A stretch of DNA of 64,000 nucleotides from Limnephilus marmoratus (GCA_917880885.1 OU862913.1:744001-808000), one strand, 5' to 3'. Shown: positions 1-10,543, counted from the stretch's first letter. A program made the numbers and translations. The notes: a model not told the origin generated them from the sequence alone.

Positions 1-2
1 AA

Positions 3-128
3 CATGCATTTCAAATTTCACTTGAAGAAGAAAGGTAGTGGAGAATAGTCATTGACTGCAGGAAATTAAGTAACGTTACAATTGGAGAAGCATACCCCTT
101 GCCTAACATAAATGAAATATTAGATCAG
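3..128 (+). pseudogene. Ty3/gypsy reverse transcriptase fragment
   Basis: Translation of 39-128 gives WRIVIDCRKLS followed by YPLPNINEILDQ, the conserved start of the palm/finger region of Ty3/gypsy reverse transcriptases. An in-frame stop (TAG at 36-38) precedes it and repeat DNA follows at once, so only about 30 codons survive in the window; the rest may lie to the left. It would copy element RNA into DNA in the full element. Not functional here. Confidence 0.75.
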
Positions 129-130
129 AC

Positions 131-266
131 TAACTAACTAACTAACCATCACAGAGAGGACGCCACCATAGGCAGAGAGGACGGACCGCCAAACAACTCG
201 GTCTTGGCACACACTCTTTGCCTCACTCACATTCATACATCGTCTCATACATACTCTTCTATTACT
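131..266 (+). repeat. Dispersed repeat family A, copy 1
   Basis: This block contains a GGCAGAGAGGACGGACCGCC core followed by AAACAACTCGG and a stretch near CATACATCGTCTCATA. The same core occurs at 7915, 12236, 35690 (reverse) and 58862 (reverse), and the tail after the core is shared with the 12236 copy. Copies differ in what follows, which fits a non-autonomous mobile repeat of unknown class. It borders the 181-bp array directly. Confidence 0.7.
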
Positions 267-1168
267 CATCATGAAACCGTTACCACCTCTGTAGCGTCGC
301 GGGGTAGCAACACAGTGGAGGGGGCCTACACTGCTCAGGGTAAAAGTCTTCAACTCTGGTTGCCAAGAGGGATGCTTGGAAGCTCGTTTCAGTGAAGTAT
401 ACCTCCATAGTTTATACGCATTGTTCACTTTTCTGCAGATTAAACATCATCATGAAACCGTTACCACCTCTGTAGCGTCGCGGGGTAGCAACACAGTGGA
501 GGGGGCCTACACTGCTCAGGGTAAAAGTCTTCAACTCTGGTTGCCAAGAGGGATGCTTGGAAGCTCGTTTCAGTGAAGTATACCTCCATAGTTTATACGC
601 ATTGTTCACTTTTCTGCAGATTAAACATCATCATGAAACCGTTACCACCTCTGTAGCGTCGCGGGGTAGCAACACAGTGGAGGGGGCCTACACTGCTCAG
701 GGTAAAAGTCTTCAACTCTGGTTGCCAAGAGGGATGCTTGGAAGCTCGTTTCAGTGAAGTATACCTCCATAGTTTATACGCATTGTTCACTTTTCTGCAG
801 ATTAAACATCATCATGAAACCGTTACCACCTCTGTAGCGTCGCGGGGTAGCAACACAGTGGAGGGGGCCTACACTGCTCAGGGTAAAAGTCTTCAACTCT
901 GGTTGCCAAGAGGGATGCTTGGAAGCTCGTTTCAGTGAAGTATACCTCCATAGTTTATACGCATTGTTCACTTTTCTGCAGATTAAACATCATCATGAAA
1001 CCGTTACCACCTCTGTAGCGTCGCGGGGTAGCAACACAGTGGAGGGGGCCTACACTGCTCAGGGTAAAAGTCTTCAACTCTGGTTGCCAAGAGGGATGCT
1101 TGGAAGCTCGTTTCAGTGAAGTATACCTCCATAGTTTATACGCATTGTTCACTTTTCTGCAGATTAAA
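267..1168. repeat. Tandem array, 181-bp unit, 5 copies
   Basis: Near-identical units recur with a period of 181 bp (ATGAAACCG at 271, 452, 633, 814, 995). Each unit contains a polypyrimidine-AG acceptor-like site (CACTTTTCTGCAG). Short open frames on both strands are a by-product of the repetition, as 181 is not a multiple of three and each frame stops within about 66 codons. The high identity points to recent expansion. No known family recognised. Confidence 0.95.
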
Positions 1169-1265
1169 TAAGTTTATCGTTTGGTAACTTTATCTATCTG
1201 TATGCATACATATGATTAAGGTATAGGTATGCAGACCATATAATTAATAGCGCACTATTTTTCAG

Positions 1266-1431
1266 ATTTAACACCTTAAATGAGAACCAAAGGGATCTTG
1301 GGCAGTTACAAGGACAATGGAAAATGCTGAAATTGGCGTGTGAGGCCAATTTGAGCCAATACAGGAGGGAGCTGTCGGCAACAGGTGGAGGGCCCAAACC
1401 ACCAAGTCCTTCGCAGGAGTATTCGCAGTAG
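1266..1431 (+). pseudogene. Myb/SANT-like transposon partner protein, exon fragment
   Basis: After an acceptor (TTTTTCAG at 1265) an open stretch reads LQGQWKMLKLACEANLSQYR and then the hallmark ATGGGPKPPSPS before a TAG stop at 1429-1431. This W-x-x-L plus TGGGP pattern is the C-terminal half of the Myb/SANT-like DNA-binding domain found in partner proteins of PIF/Harbinger elements and in MSANTD3-type proteins. Only this exon is seen; upstream lies the 181-bp array. Function of the family is to bind element ends and import the transposase; here it is a relic. Confidence 0.6.
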
Positions 1432-1528
1432 TTTAATAATATTAAAATATTGATGGTTCTATCTAACTTGGGTAAAGATAGAATAAAAGTGTGTGAGTTA
1501 TATTGGTAATGGTGTTTTATTATTTCAG

Positions 1529-2269
1529 ATGAATCCTACACAAACACACTCAAAGCTGCCACCCGCCACACTCTGCTCCCAAGAAGAAGTTGTCTTTTGA
1601 GGTACTATTCCTAAACCTACTTAAATGATTATTGTTTTGAGTGCAATATTTAAAGCAGTAACCTTTCAGTTGTTTATATCAACAGAACACACCGTCGTGC
1701 ACTAAAAGTTTTACTACCAATGCTTCGGAGAGACGTTAAGAAGAAGACCAAGTTCAGACTGAGGTACGTTTGCTTTACTGTTCCTTAAAATAAGCTCAAA
1801 TAGTGTTGTTATTTTCCTATTCAATGTTGATACACATAATATATGTAAGGGTGTACTTTTCATTTTTCCAGTGATGCCGATGTATCACCACCATCACCAC
1901 TCGTAATTCCGTCCTCTTCTTCCTCGACTTCAATTCACCCAATTAGTCCAGCTAGCCCTTCCACCACACCCGCCCCACCGGTAACCACTACACCTTTACA
2001 GATGTCACGTTTATACATTAATCTTGATAGACCACCATATATAACGCACGTAACTAAAATTTCAAAGGATGGAAAACAATACAATTTATATGAAGTGGAT
2101 TTTGGACACTTTATGTTCAAAAATAAAATCCACTCTGTTTGGAATGGAGTCAAGTCGGTTGGCCGCATCCGTCTGTCTTTCTATTGAATTCAAGACAGCG
2201 GCTGAGGCAATAGCTTTATCAAATCCGACATTACCAAAAAAAACTCACATAACTATACATACACATTAG
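1529..2269 (+). pseudogene. LINE ORF1-like (jockey-type nucleic-acid-binding) fragment
   Basis: From 1872 an open frame runs through a Ser/Pro/Thr-rich linker into MSRLYINLDRPPYITHV and a following FGHFMFKNKI segment, ending at 2187; the same domain appears to continue in another frame (EFKTAAEAIALSNP, to about 2269). This resembles the gag-like RNA-binding ORF1 protein of jockey-type non-LTR elements. Upstream stretches 1529-1601 and 1686-1763 look like small exons with AG and GT borders, which is odd for a LINE and could instead mean a spliced gene joined to the domain. At least one frameshift (near 2170) breaks it. Confidence 0.45.
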
Positions 2270-2278
2270 CGATGTGTC

Positions 2279-3151
2279 AGTTCAGCTGGAATGGGCTCAT
2301 GTGATCCGCTCCTTTGCGGGAAGCGGTTCCTACTCCCACTCCTTTTTCAAATCGACTACTCCCAGAGAACCCGGCCCAGTCCCAGTACTCTCCGCATCCA
2401 AATAAATCCGGCGGTAATCCGGCGGTCCGAGCAACTCAACGCCGAAGCGCGAAAACCGCACTCGAATACAAGTCCCGGGTTCCTTTAAACCCAAGCGCCT
2501 TGTTCCTTGTTCCAAGCTACGTGAATCGCGACACAATCCATTCATTCCGCCCACTCCCGGACTCGCGCTAACTACGACACATTCCTGACTCACCCCGTGG
2601 CCGCCGGCTTGCTCCGCGATCCACCGTCCGGCGTCACTCACCATTCCACTCATGAGTCGCGGGTTCATTCGATCGCTGTTCGTTGATCGACACACACGTG
2701 CGTGACCGCTTCGGCTAGACACGGAGTGGTTTTTATTAGAGCGTCTTATCTGGTATCGTTAATCAACGGGTGACGTGCATTATAAAATAATAGTTTATAG
2801 TAAAGCATTACAGCTTATTAATTTTACTTATTTAAATTCTCAATAAAAGACCGTGCAATGTAGATACATTGAATGTACCTACATTGCACGGGTGACGGGT
2901 CCTTGTGCTCGTACGGGTCTTGTCCGACTCCGGGGTTCTGAGTTCTCGTGTGGGTTCTACGAGTAGGTCCTGGTTCCGAGTTCTTTGAACCCGTGCGTCC
3001 TGTTTCGGTGCGCCGCAACAATACCCAGTGCCCAGTCCGCACCTAAGAACTCGGACCCGGGACCTGCTCCTAGAACTCATGTACTTTTAAAAGGAAGCAA
3101 GTCTCGGAGGCTTCCGGAAAAATGCAGAACTTACCCACCTCTAATACACAT
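2279..3151. other. Unassigned GC-rich segment with hairpins
   Basis: No gene recognised. The segment is richer in GC than its surroundings and full of GACTC/GAGTC and GGGTTC words. It contains a 41-bp palindrome (2851-2891) and an inverted repeat (about 2961-2986 against 3045-3070, sharing GGTCC and TCCGAGTTCTT). A 130-codon open frame on the minus strand (2330-2722) has no recognisable features. Best guess: a non-autonomous foldback or MITE-like element. Confidence 0.4.
2851..2891. repeat. 41-bp near-perfect palindrome
   Basis: CCGTGCAATGTAG pairs with CTACATTGCACGG, and inside it TACATT pairs with AATGTA around a single central base, leaving one mismatch in the arms. Such a structure can extrude as a cruciform or form a hairpin RNA. 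Confidence 0.9.
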
Positions 3152-3427
3152 CAGGGGGCCTAGTCCCTATCTTTTACGTTTACTAACAGCCTGTTTGCTT
3201 AACTTGGTAGTTTGAGCAAAGTTGTCGCAACTTGCTAAAAATGGTAGTCAGTATCTTTTCTGTTAACAATTGGTTTATTTTAGCGTCGGTCAGTTAGGGC
3301 AACGTGAAACTCTATGCAAAATGTAAATTGTCTATGAATTATTTCTGACAGATTGTCACAGATTCCCACATATTCAACGGCTTTCGCTTTTCAAGTATAA
3401 GGTTAACCTATTTTGAAAGAAACAACG

Positions 3428-6283
3428 ATGACCGTAAGTTATGTAATCATTTATTACTTTTGTTTTGTATTTGTTTACATTAATAAATATATTTTGTAAG
3501 ATATCGTGAGCTTTCCAAATAGGAATATAAAAGGACGTTATAACCTCAAATTCACTTTGTACGCAACAAACTCGAATGGGTAATGCCGCTTCACTTTAAA
3601 TATGCATACATTTTGAAAAGTAAACTACTTTAACATAATTACCTGAGAAACCATCGGTTTCAGTCGTGATAAACGGAAAAAATTGCATTAAAAATACGAT
3701 TTTCATTCCAAGTTAAAAATTGACCTTTTGACATTTGCGTAGTTTCGTTTCAAACTAAATATGCACGAATTACTTAATTTACCTAATCTAGGAACCTAAT
3801 AATCTATTTTGTGTACGTAAATAGTTGTTTTCTTGTAGAAATTGTTGAAATTAAGTGTTATTTAATGTGTAATAATAATTATTTTACAGACCATTAAAAA
3901 AAGGGCGTCAAACGCGCAAATAAACTACTTGGTGGACTGGCTCAGTGACAGGCCGGCAATGGCTTCAGGAAGGTTTGAGGGGATGGATGGACGCATCCGC
4001 AACCAAAAAGAGTGGACCGATTTGGCCGAGAGGCTTAACTCCCTCGGGTTTGGATGCAGCAAGTCTTGGGACAAGTGGCAGCATGTTTGTACATGTTATA
4101 ATAATGGATACGTTACTCTAAATACTTTATTTCACCGGTATCTGAATACCTACTAGTTTCACCATTTATCAATTGTTTCAGACATGGAGGGACCTCAAGA
4201 CGAATACGAAGAGGAACGCATCCAAGATTCGAGTGGAGATGGGGAAAACTGGGGGTGGAACTTGTCCAGTTCCACCTCTTACCCCACTAGAGGACAAAGT
4301 GATGGCCATAATTGGGAAAGGGCTCATTGACGGAACATGTGGAGGGCAAACGGAGATTGAGATTGTATGTTTCAGATCATATTCATGCACAAATATATTT
4401 TAATATGGATGGTGAAAACCTAATAGGCAATTTGTTATTTGTTTGCAGATAGAAACCTTGGAAAATGCCGAGGTTCGCTGTGCCACACCTGAGCCAGTTG
4501 AGATTCCCCCGGTAACTCCTGGGCCATCTGGCATGAAGAGAATGGCCACACCCACCTGCGATAGAGGACTGTGTAAGTACTTACACTGGAATATCTTGGT
4601 GTGTATGGTAGAATGATGCCATGAAACGAGTAAGGGTGGGCATACATTAAGACATCGGTCATGCAGCATGCTCAGCTAGTTTAGTTTTTGTATTGTATGG
4701 AAGTGTACAGAGCAACATACACTGAGACGCAGATGTGTGCAGACATGTGTGAGCTCGGCTTTGCGTCAAGTTGCGGCCGGGACGCAGATTCTGCGAGACG
4801 TGTCAGCATGTGGGTAAAGTATTTTGTAATATAATATAAGTAGATAATTTTATTGTATGTTGGGCAATATAAAGTAATTTTTTTATCCGAATAAGAGACC
4901 CAACTGCTCCAAACCATATGGAGCCAGTGAGACTATGGCATCCCCAATTTTGGTATGTTGTGAGGTTGAGGGGAAGGAAATGTAGAAAATCTATCTGGCT
5001 ATTCAGATCTAGTTTCAATTCTGAATGGTGGTCTTACTGAGTGCGATACTGAGAGTATTTTCCACTCAGAAATAATATTTTCAATCAAAAGCATCAAGGG
5101 TTTAATTATTTGTCCATACCATAGGTTCTCAACCTTATTTTGAGAATATGTTTTTTTATAGTGCCCCCCTACTGTTTTTACTACCATCTGTTGTCGCGAA
5201 TCCGAAACAGCTATTGTCACGATTATATTCAACACAACGGGGGAGGGCGTAATGGGATGGGATGGATTTAAAAACAAACAAAAAATTTACCTGCCCACGC
5301 CACACTATACCATCTCAACGCCCCCTAGATTTCTCAAAAAATATATTATTATAAATTACATAAAAATATTTCACTTTCAGTTAAGGAGAGAGCCATCTCT
5401 CTCGATGATCGGTTCTTGATTGCCGAGCAAAAGAAGCTCCTTCATCAAGAGAAGGAGTTTTCTATCAGGGAAAGGGAGCTTCTTCTCAAAGAGGAATGCA
5501 TTGCTATCAAGAAAAAGGAGCTTGTTCTTAAAGAGAAGGAGCTTCAGCTCAAAGTGGAGGATAAGGAGGAAGACAAACTCTTCAAAAACAAGATTTTGTC
5601 TGTGATGGATAGAATTGAAGAGCTGTTGAAACGGAAATGTAAGTATATTTTTATTTTTATGTGCCAATGGGGTTTTTACATTGGATTGCAAAAAATTTCG
5701 TATATATCAGTAGTTTACGATAGGATAAAATTAAAATAACAATACACTGAAATTATGCATTAGAATTGATTTATTTACTAGCTGGGTTATATTTTAGCAA
5801 CGTAAAACATCTACGAGTTTCTAGAGAATGGTAGTTAGTCATACCTAGAATAAATCTCGATGGATATAAATATGGTATGGATATGTTCCATAGAGGCGTA
5901 AAAATAAAAAACTTAGGAATTTTTTATGAACTCTTTCAATGTTTAAAATATAGGATGCTTCAAATGGGGCCCAAAGCCCAGCAGTTTATATGCTCTGTTG
6001 CATAAGTCATTTGTGTGCTGGTGGAATGTCATTTGCTGTCAAAAGTAACCCCTAGATGCCCTAGATCTTTTATTTGATTAAAGCAATTAGTCAATTGAAT
6101 ATTCAAATATGATCGTCTGTTTTGCCCTTGTGAAAGAGACTACATTGCATTTAGGTGCACTGAAGCTTAAGCAAGCTTACAAGCATAAAAACAAAAATAA
6201 AAAATTAACCATTAGATATTATAATGGCGACATATAAATTACAAAAATTACAATTTTCAGTCAGAAACCTCCAAAGATTATAA
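3428..6283 (+). CDS. Myb/SANT-like DNA-binding partner protein of the Harbinger element
   Basis: Predicted exons 3428-3433, 3890-4084, 4182-4364, 4449-4572, 5381-5638 and a weak last exon 6261-6283 join in frame to 262 codons plus stop. The start is chosen because ATGACC ends exactly at a GTAAGT donor and the next exon continues in frame. Exons 2-3 form the Myb/SANT-like domain (YLVDWLSDRPAMASG, KEWTDLAERLNSLGFG, W-D-K-W, TWRDLK) ending in KTGGGTCPVPPLTPLEDKV. Exon 4 is Pro-rich. Exon 5 is a long charged coiled coil (heptads of EKE/KKKEL). In characterised Harbinger elements this protein binds subterminal DNA and brings the transposase to the nucleus. No stop or frameshift was found, so it is the best-preserved gene in the window. 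The last exon is uncertain; without it the frame reads on to 5739. Confidence 0.75.
3728..3870. repeat. Subterminal direct repeat, left copy (right copy 9780-9905)
   Basis: About 130 bp around GGAACCTAATAATCTATTTT and TAGTTGTTTTCTTGTAG in intron 1 aligns in the same orientation with 9780-9905 (GAACCTAACAACCTATTTTT, TGGTTGTTTCTTATAG). The copies are diverged. The 222-bp array at 12741 contains the reverse complement of the same sequence. Candidate transposase-binding or promoter region of the family. Confidence 0.65.
4620..5380. repeat. Intron 4 of the Myb gene, containing dispersed repeat C
   Basis: The stretch about 4880-5080 (CCCAACTGCTCC, then TTCTGAATGGTGGTCTTACT and ACTGAGAG) resembles 47990-48180 (TTCTGAATGGTTGTCTCACA, GCTGAGAG), and the CCCAACTGCTCC word is the complement of the unit tandemly repeated at 48955-49235. 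It is therefore a mobile or LINE-derived repeat inside the intron. The rest is AT-rich without features. Confidence 0.5.
5760..6260. other. AT-rich stretch between Myb coiled-coil exon and last exon
   Basis: No domain recognised and no long open frame. Treated as last intron of the Myb/SANT gene, ending at the acceptor CAATTTTCAG (6260). Confidence 0.4.
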
Positions 6284-6329
6284 TTTATTGTGGTAAGTAA
6301 ACATAGTAGCAAAAACAGATAATTGAAGT

Positions 6330-6397
6330 TCAAATGCCAGAACCAGAGCAGAGGAAGTGAGTATTGAAGATGATTTTAGGGAGATGGTTAGAAATAA
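6330..6397 (+). pseudogene. Tiny inverted remnant of a transposase C-terminus
   Basis: On plus, MPEPEQRK and then SIEDDFREMVRNN can be read. This resembles the C-terminal MPEPGDLIIEDDIREVV read on the minus strand a few hundred bases to the right. Two related Harbinger transposase tails therefore sit tail to tail. Confidence 0.5.
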
Positions 6398-7263
6398 TTA
6401 TATTTGGTGATTGAGAGTCTCAACAAGCTGACGTTGAGTTATCCGACCTTGCTGGAGTTCGTTGGGTTGATCGCCAATATTAACCACTTCTCTAATATCA
6501 TCTTCAATAATCAAATCCCCTGGTTCTGGCATCTGAGCTGCAATGGCAATATTGTGAAGAATAGTACATGCATTGATTATCTTCACTGCCATTTCTGGCG
6601 TATAATGTAAAACACGATGTCTTAGGAGACAGCGCCATCTCGCTTTCAAAATTCCAAAACAGCGTTCTATGCAATTTCGAACCCTGCATTGCATTTTTGT
6701 GTAATTTTCCTCCGGTGATCCCGGTACTGCATTTAAGATGGGAGTCATCATATATGGCCGTAACGGAAATGCTGAATCCCCTGAAATACAATATTATATG
6801 AACATAATACACACATTTAAATTTTAGTTTAATTTTCTGTATTGTAACTACGAGGGCTGTCTGTAAAATAAGGTCTCCAAGGTGCTGCACCAGAGACCAA
6901 AGAACAATCCCAGTGGCGTCATTCAGATTACAATAAATAATTACAATAAAACATAGTAACAAATCACTAAAAACATAAAAGAAGTTTACCTAAAAGCCAG
7001 AAAGTTTCTCGATTATTTTCTTCTTCTAAGTGTGGTTTGATGGCCATCATTTGCCATACATGGGCATCGTGGGATGCACCTCCGTACTTCGCACATATAG
7101 CTATTATTTTTAAATTGGAGTCGCAGATCTGCGGGAGGAAAATGTTTACGTACGATATATTCATTATAGCTATATAATATGATCAACTTATTTATAAATA
7201 TTTCAATAAATAAAATATTTATTTACCATGAGAGCATTCATTGAGTGGTAACCTTTTCGGTTG

Positions 7264-7510
7264 AAAAATATCTCTTCATGGACTTTCGGCTTTACTATAG
7301 CTATATGTGTCCCGTCGATACATCCAATTACCCCCGGAAACTGATATTTCTCATGAAATCTGAAATATATACAATTCATCATCATTAAAAATATCTCTTC
7401 ATGGACTTTCGGCTTTACTATAGCTATATGTGTCCCGTCGATACATCCAATTACCCCCGGAAACTGATATTTCTCATGAAATCTGAAATACCTATATACA
7501 ATTTATCATC
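7264..7510. repeat. 123-bp tandem duplication covering transposase exon 3
   Basis: AAAAATATCTCTTCATGGAC starts at 7264 and again at 7387, and the following 120 bases match closely, including the codons for the IDGTHIAI motif and the acceptor. The second copy lacks the donor side of the exon and cannot be spliced as a full exon. Confidence 0.85.
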
Positions 7511-8790
7511 ATTAAAATAGACATAGGTATTGAACTATCAATGTAGTTTTTAGAATTCAGTTTTCTTTTGGTTTTAGGACAACAACAAGCTGAGAGCGGC
7601 GTTTGCTGAGCGGGAAGGGACCCATTAGCTTGAAAACAAAGCTACCTACAACACGGCCAGACATACATAATGACGTATGAAGCGTACAAGCGTGAGTTAT
7701 TATTATTTATTAAGTTCAATTAAATAGTACTTTTCATTATCGTTAAAATTAACCTTTTCTACTTCTACCAATGTAACACTAGTGGTTCTGTGAACAGCAA
7801 CTTGAACAGAGACATTCTGGCAGTTTTCTAGCTTTTTACCATTCGATACCCAATACCCACCCATTGCAGCAAAGGTATTTTTATAAGGCTTTTAATTATT
7901 GTTACAATAACTAACAAAAAACTAACTAACCATCACGCCGTTTCTCCGCAGGGGTAGGCAGAAAGGACGGACCGCCAAACAACTCTATCTTCATGTTGGC
8001 TTCTCTGCTGCTGAGGAACGTGACTGTTATTCTAGAAGCGATGGACACTACTCACTGACTTGCGCTGCCTAGAAAGCTGCGCTTAAAGATGTTCATGACA
8101 GGCCGCTTCGACGTGTTGATTTTGCTGTTTTTTTATTATTTTATTTAAACTGTAAATTTTATAACTTATTGTATGTATGTAAACTGTACAACGTTTTGCC
8201 TAGGTTTTTAGTGCCGAATCTCTATGTGAACGATGTTTTTTTTGTAAAATTGCCTTCACTTAAGAGCTCTACGCGCCTCTTCTTGTTCTATATATTATCC
8301 AATCATCCCTTATAATTCCATCCTATATAATTCACCTATATAATTATACATTATCCAATCATCCCTTTTATTATATTTTAGATTCAGTAAATTACAAAGT
8401 TCACATTGGGTTAAAAGGCTTTTCCTAGTAGCGTCGAGTCATAAATAAATTTGCAAGTTATTTAAAAACGACAAGAGATCTTTTAATTTATTTTTACCTT
8501 GCCTACATTTATTCTATCAATGACAACGATAGTTGTCTTGAATCGAGTCTGTGAACGAACTGTGAACACGAGACCCTGCCGATCGAGCTAGCTGGGGAGG
8601 CTTGTGTATAAAGTTGGTTTTGTAAGTATTCAAATTATATATTGTGTTGTTATTCATTATTAAATTGCCTGTAAATCAGTAATGAGGCGGTTCGATTTTC
8701 AGTTACATTACAGTGTAAGAAAGATAGAGCGCATGCTAAATGAATTAGAACCGAAGGGTACTAAGTCAGTGGTAAGTATGTATTATAATT
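7511..8790. other. Insertions within the Harbinger element, including repeat A copy 2
   Basis: Repeat A core lies at about 7915-7985 (CACGCCGTTTCTCCGCAGG then GGACGGACCGCC), followed by unrelated DNA to about 8240. An orphan exon-like piece on plus (about 8700-8772, LHYSVRKIERMLNELEPKG between TTTTCAG and GTAAGT) is not recognised. The remainder is AT-rich without features. The transposase segment expected between exons 2 and 3 is not visible here. Confidence 0.45.
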
Positions 8791-9314
8791 TAGGATATCC
8801 TGTCGTCTGAATATGTCTTAATCCTCGGGTAAACAAGATAAGGTAACAATAAAATATAATAAATCAAGACAAACCCTCCTTTAACGGAACTCCTCTCTTC
8901 CTGAGTACTTGGGAATTTTATGTGGCGGTTCATAATTTGATTTAATGCTGACACAATCGCATTCATATGTCGGCTTACTGATTTTTGGGACAGGGATGAA
9001 TGGAAATCGTTTCCCACCACTTTCTGGTAGGAGACGAGAGTGTTGTTAAAACCTTAAAAGTAAATAATATATTAGAAGTATGTATGTGTGATGAGCAATT
9101 CATGTGCTGTTAGATTGGGGATTTGCAAATATTCTGAAAAAAGGGGATGAAATAATGTTGTATTCACTTTCAGTTCCAATGGCACTCCGGTTTTTCTCCT
9201 ACGTGCGGGTATTATTGGCCTCAGCTCCTCAACTAATGCCATAATGCAGTCTGTAATTGCCTATAAATAACGATGGAGGTATATTTAAAGGATTCGACTG
9301 GTCCCTCAGCTGCC

Positions 9315-9729
9315 GTCTTCGGACACTCTCTTCCCTCAGTTCTTCTCTGAGCAAGGCCCTGTTGATATATGCCAGGCGGAGATACATAATGTCTGTGGCA
9401 AACGTACCTACATAAATACACAAATTATCAATTAGATTGCAACAGACACTTACCTATTTGGTACATATTATTATAGCAAACATATAAGAAGCAACTATTT
9501 ACGCCGTGAGAGGTAAAATTTGTCTTCTGACACTCTCTTCCCTCAGTTCTTCTCTGAGCAAGGCCCTGTTGATATATGCCAGGCGGAGATACATAATGTC
9601 TGTGGCAAACGTACCTACATAAATACACAAATTATCAATTAGATTGCAACAGACACTTACCTATTTGGTACATATTATTATAGCAAACTTATAAGAAGCA
9701 ACTATTTACGCCGTGAGAGGTAAAATTTG
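9315..9729. repeat. 207-bp tandem duplication over transposase exon 1
   Basis: GTCTTC-GACACTCTCTTCCC begins at 9315 and again at 9522, and both copies run through the exon 1 start (YINRALLREELREE on minus) and upstream intron-like DNA. Near identity marks a recent duplication. Confidence 0.85.
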
Positions 9730-9779
9730 CATCAAAAATCTAGTTAAAATTTCCTCAATAAAACCATCTCTTCGCTGCA

Positions 9780-10363
9780 TTTGACGTTTTCGAAAGTTTC
9801 GTACAAATTACTTAAATAACTCAAACTAAGAACCTAACAACCTATTTTTGAATATAAATGGTTGTTTCTTATAGTAATTGTTGAAACGAAGTGTATTTTT
9901 CATAATATGTGCCTAAAAGTTCGGAGGTTAGGTAAATATTTTAGTTGACGTATCTTTTAATTCACAGTACATTATATCACTAACCTTCTAAAGAACAAAA
10001 TTCCAATTAATCAACTTTGAAGTATGTCTTTCGGCAATGTTACACAGCTAAACGTTCCGTCTGTTATCTAATCGGTAGGTCGATCGACCCCGTTGGCTAA
10101 ACGTCAAATTTAACGTAAATAATTAACAAAGTTGACTTACGGACTACCAAAATCAACGACAACTGTCAAAATACAGGGGCGTTAACAGGCGTCGCCTGTT
10201 AGCAAAACAGTAAATTTAAAATCTGTTAAGATCTGTTAAGTTAACAAAAATTCCGGATTACGACTTGATAGAGACTACCAAAATTAGCGAAACTGTCAAA
10301 ATTCGTGTTAGTGACGTAACTAATGCGCTAACAGACGTTAATAAAAGATAGGGACTAGGCCCC
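9780..10363. repeat. Right subterminal region of the Harbinger element
   Basis: Contains the right copy of the subterminal direct repeat (9780-9905) and, further right, many short CTGTTAA, GTTAAC and CTGTCAAAAT words arranged in both directions before the terminal inverted repeat. Clustered short motifs next to the end are typical binding sites for the Myb partner or the transposase. Confidence 0.55.
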
Positions 10364-10543
10364 CAGGTTACAAAGCTAGGAGTTACAAAAGGGATTCCAC
10401 CGCACTACTGATCGATAGAGGACATCTTGGAGAATGTTAATGTTCTCTAGAGTTTTGGAAAAGTTATTAAAGCACATCCACTAAATTATAGATTTAAATG
10501 GAGACCTCCCAATCTGTCGTCCTAACTTTTAATTCTTCTACAG

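Larger units (their letters stand above)
6398..9423 (-). pseudogene. PIF/Harbinger DDE transposase, decayed, multi-exon
   Basis: Exons visible on minus: about 9423-9190 (RRRQLRDQSNPLNIPPSLFI), 9052-8875 (VGNDFHSSLSQKSVSRHM, the helix-turn-helix part), 7359-7227 (GVIGCIDGTHIAIVKP, first catalytic Asp), 7128-6990 (KYGGASHDAHVW, second catalytic Asp) and 6780-6398 (DSAFPLRPYMMTP, RNCIERCFGILKARWRCLL with the third acidic residue, stop at 6398). GT-AG sites flank the exons from 9052 on. Damage: exon 1 shifts frame near 9255; exon 2 has lost about 10 bases in the SFLATG motif that is intact in the 14174 and 42525 copies; exon 3 is partly duplicated. The family cuts and pastes DNA by a DDE mechanism in the nucleus. 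Probably inactive in this copy. Confidence 0.8.
3155..10363. mobile_element. PIF/Harbinger element, 7.2 kb, both ends present
   Basis: The left end starts GGGGCCTAGTCCCTATCTTT and the right end is its exact inverse complement (perfect for 22 bp). CAG stands directly outside both ends (3152-3154 and 10364-10366), a 3-bp target duplication as expected for PIF/Harbinger. Inside are the two genes of the superfamily in convergent order: a Myb/SANT-like protein on plus (3428-6283) and a DDE transposase on minus (6398-9423). Further insertions and duplications (repeat A at 7915, a 123-bp and a 207-bp duplication) have enlarged it. The perfect TIRs suggest fairly recent movement, perhaps driven by another copy. 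Confidence 0.88.

Noticed and set aside
376..1152. 65-66-codon frames on both strands in the 181-bp array
   Set aside because: Repetition of one chance frame; no homology.
2330..2722. 130-codon minus-strand frame as a gene
   Set aside because: Low-complexity Arg/Gly/Ser composition in GC-rich DNA, no domain, no splice or start evidence.
5377..5691. 104-codon minus-strand frame
   Set aside because: Antisense shadow of the Lys/Glu-rich coiled-coil exon of the Myb/SANT gene.
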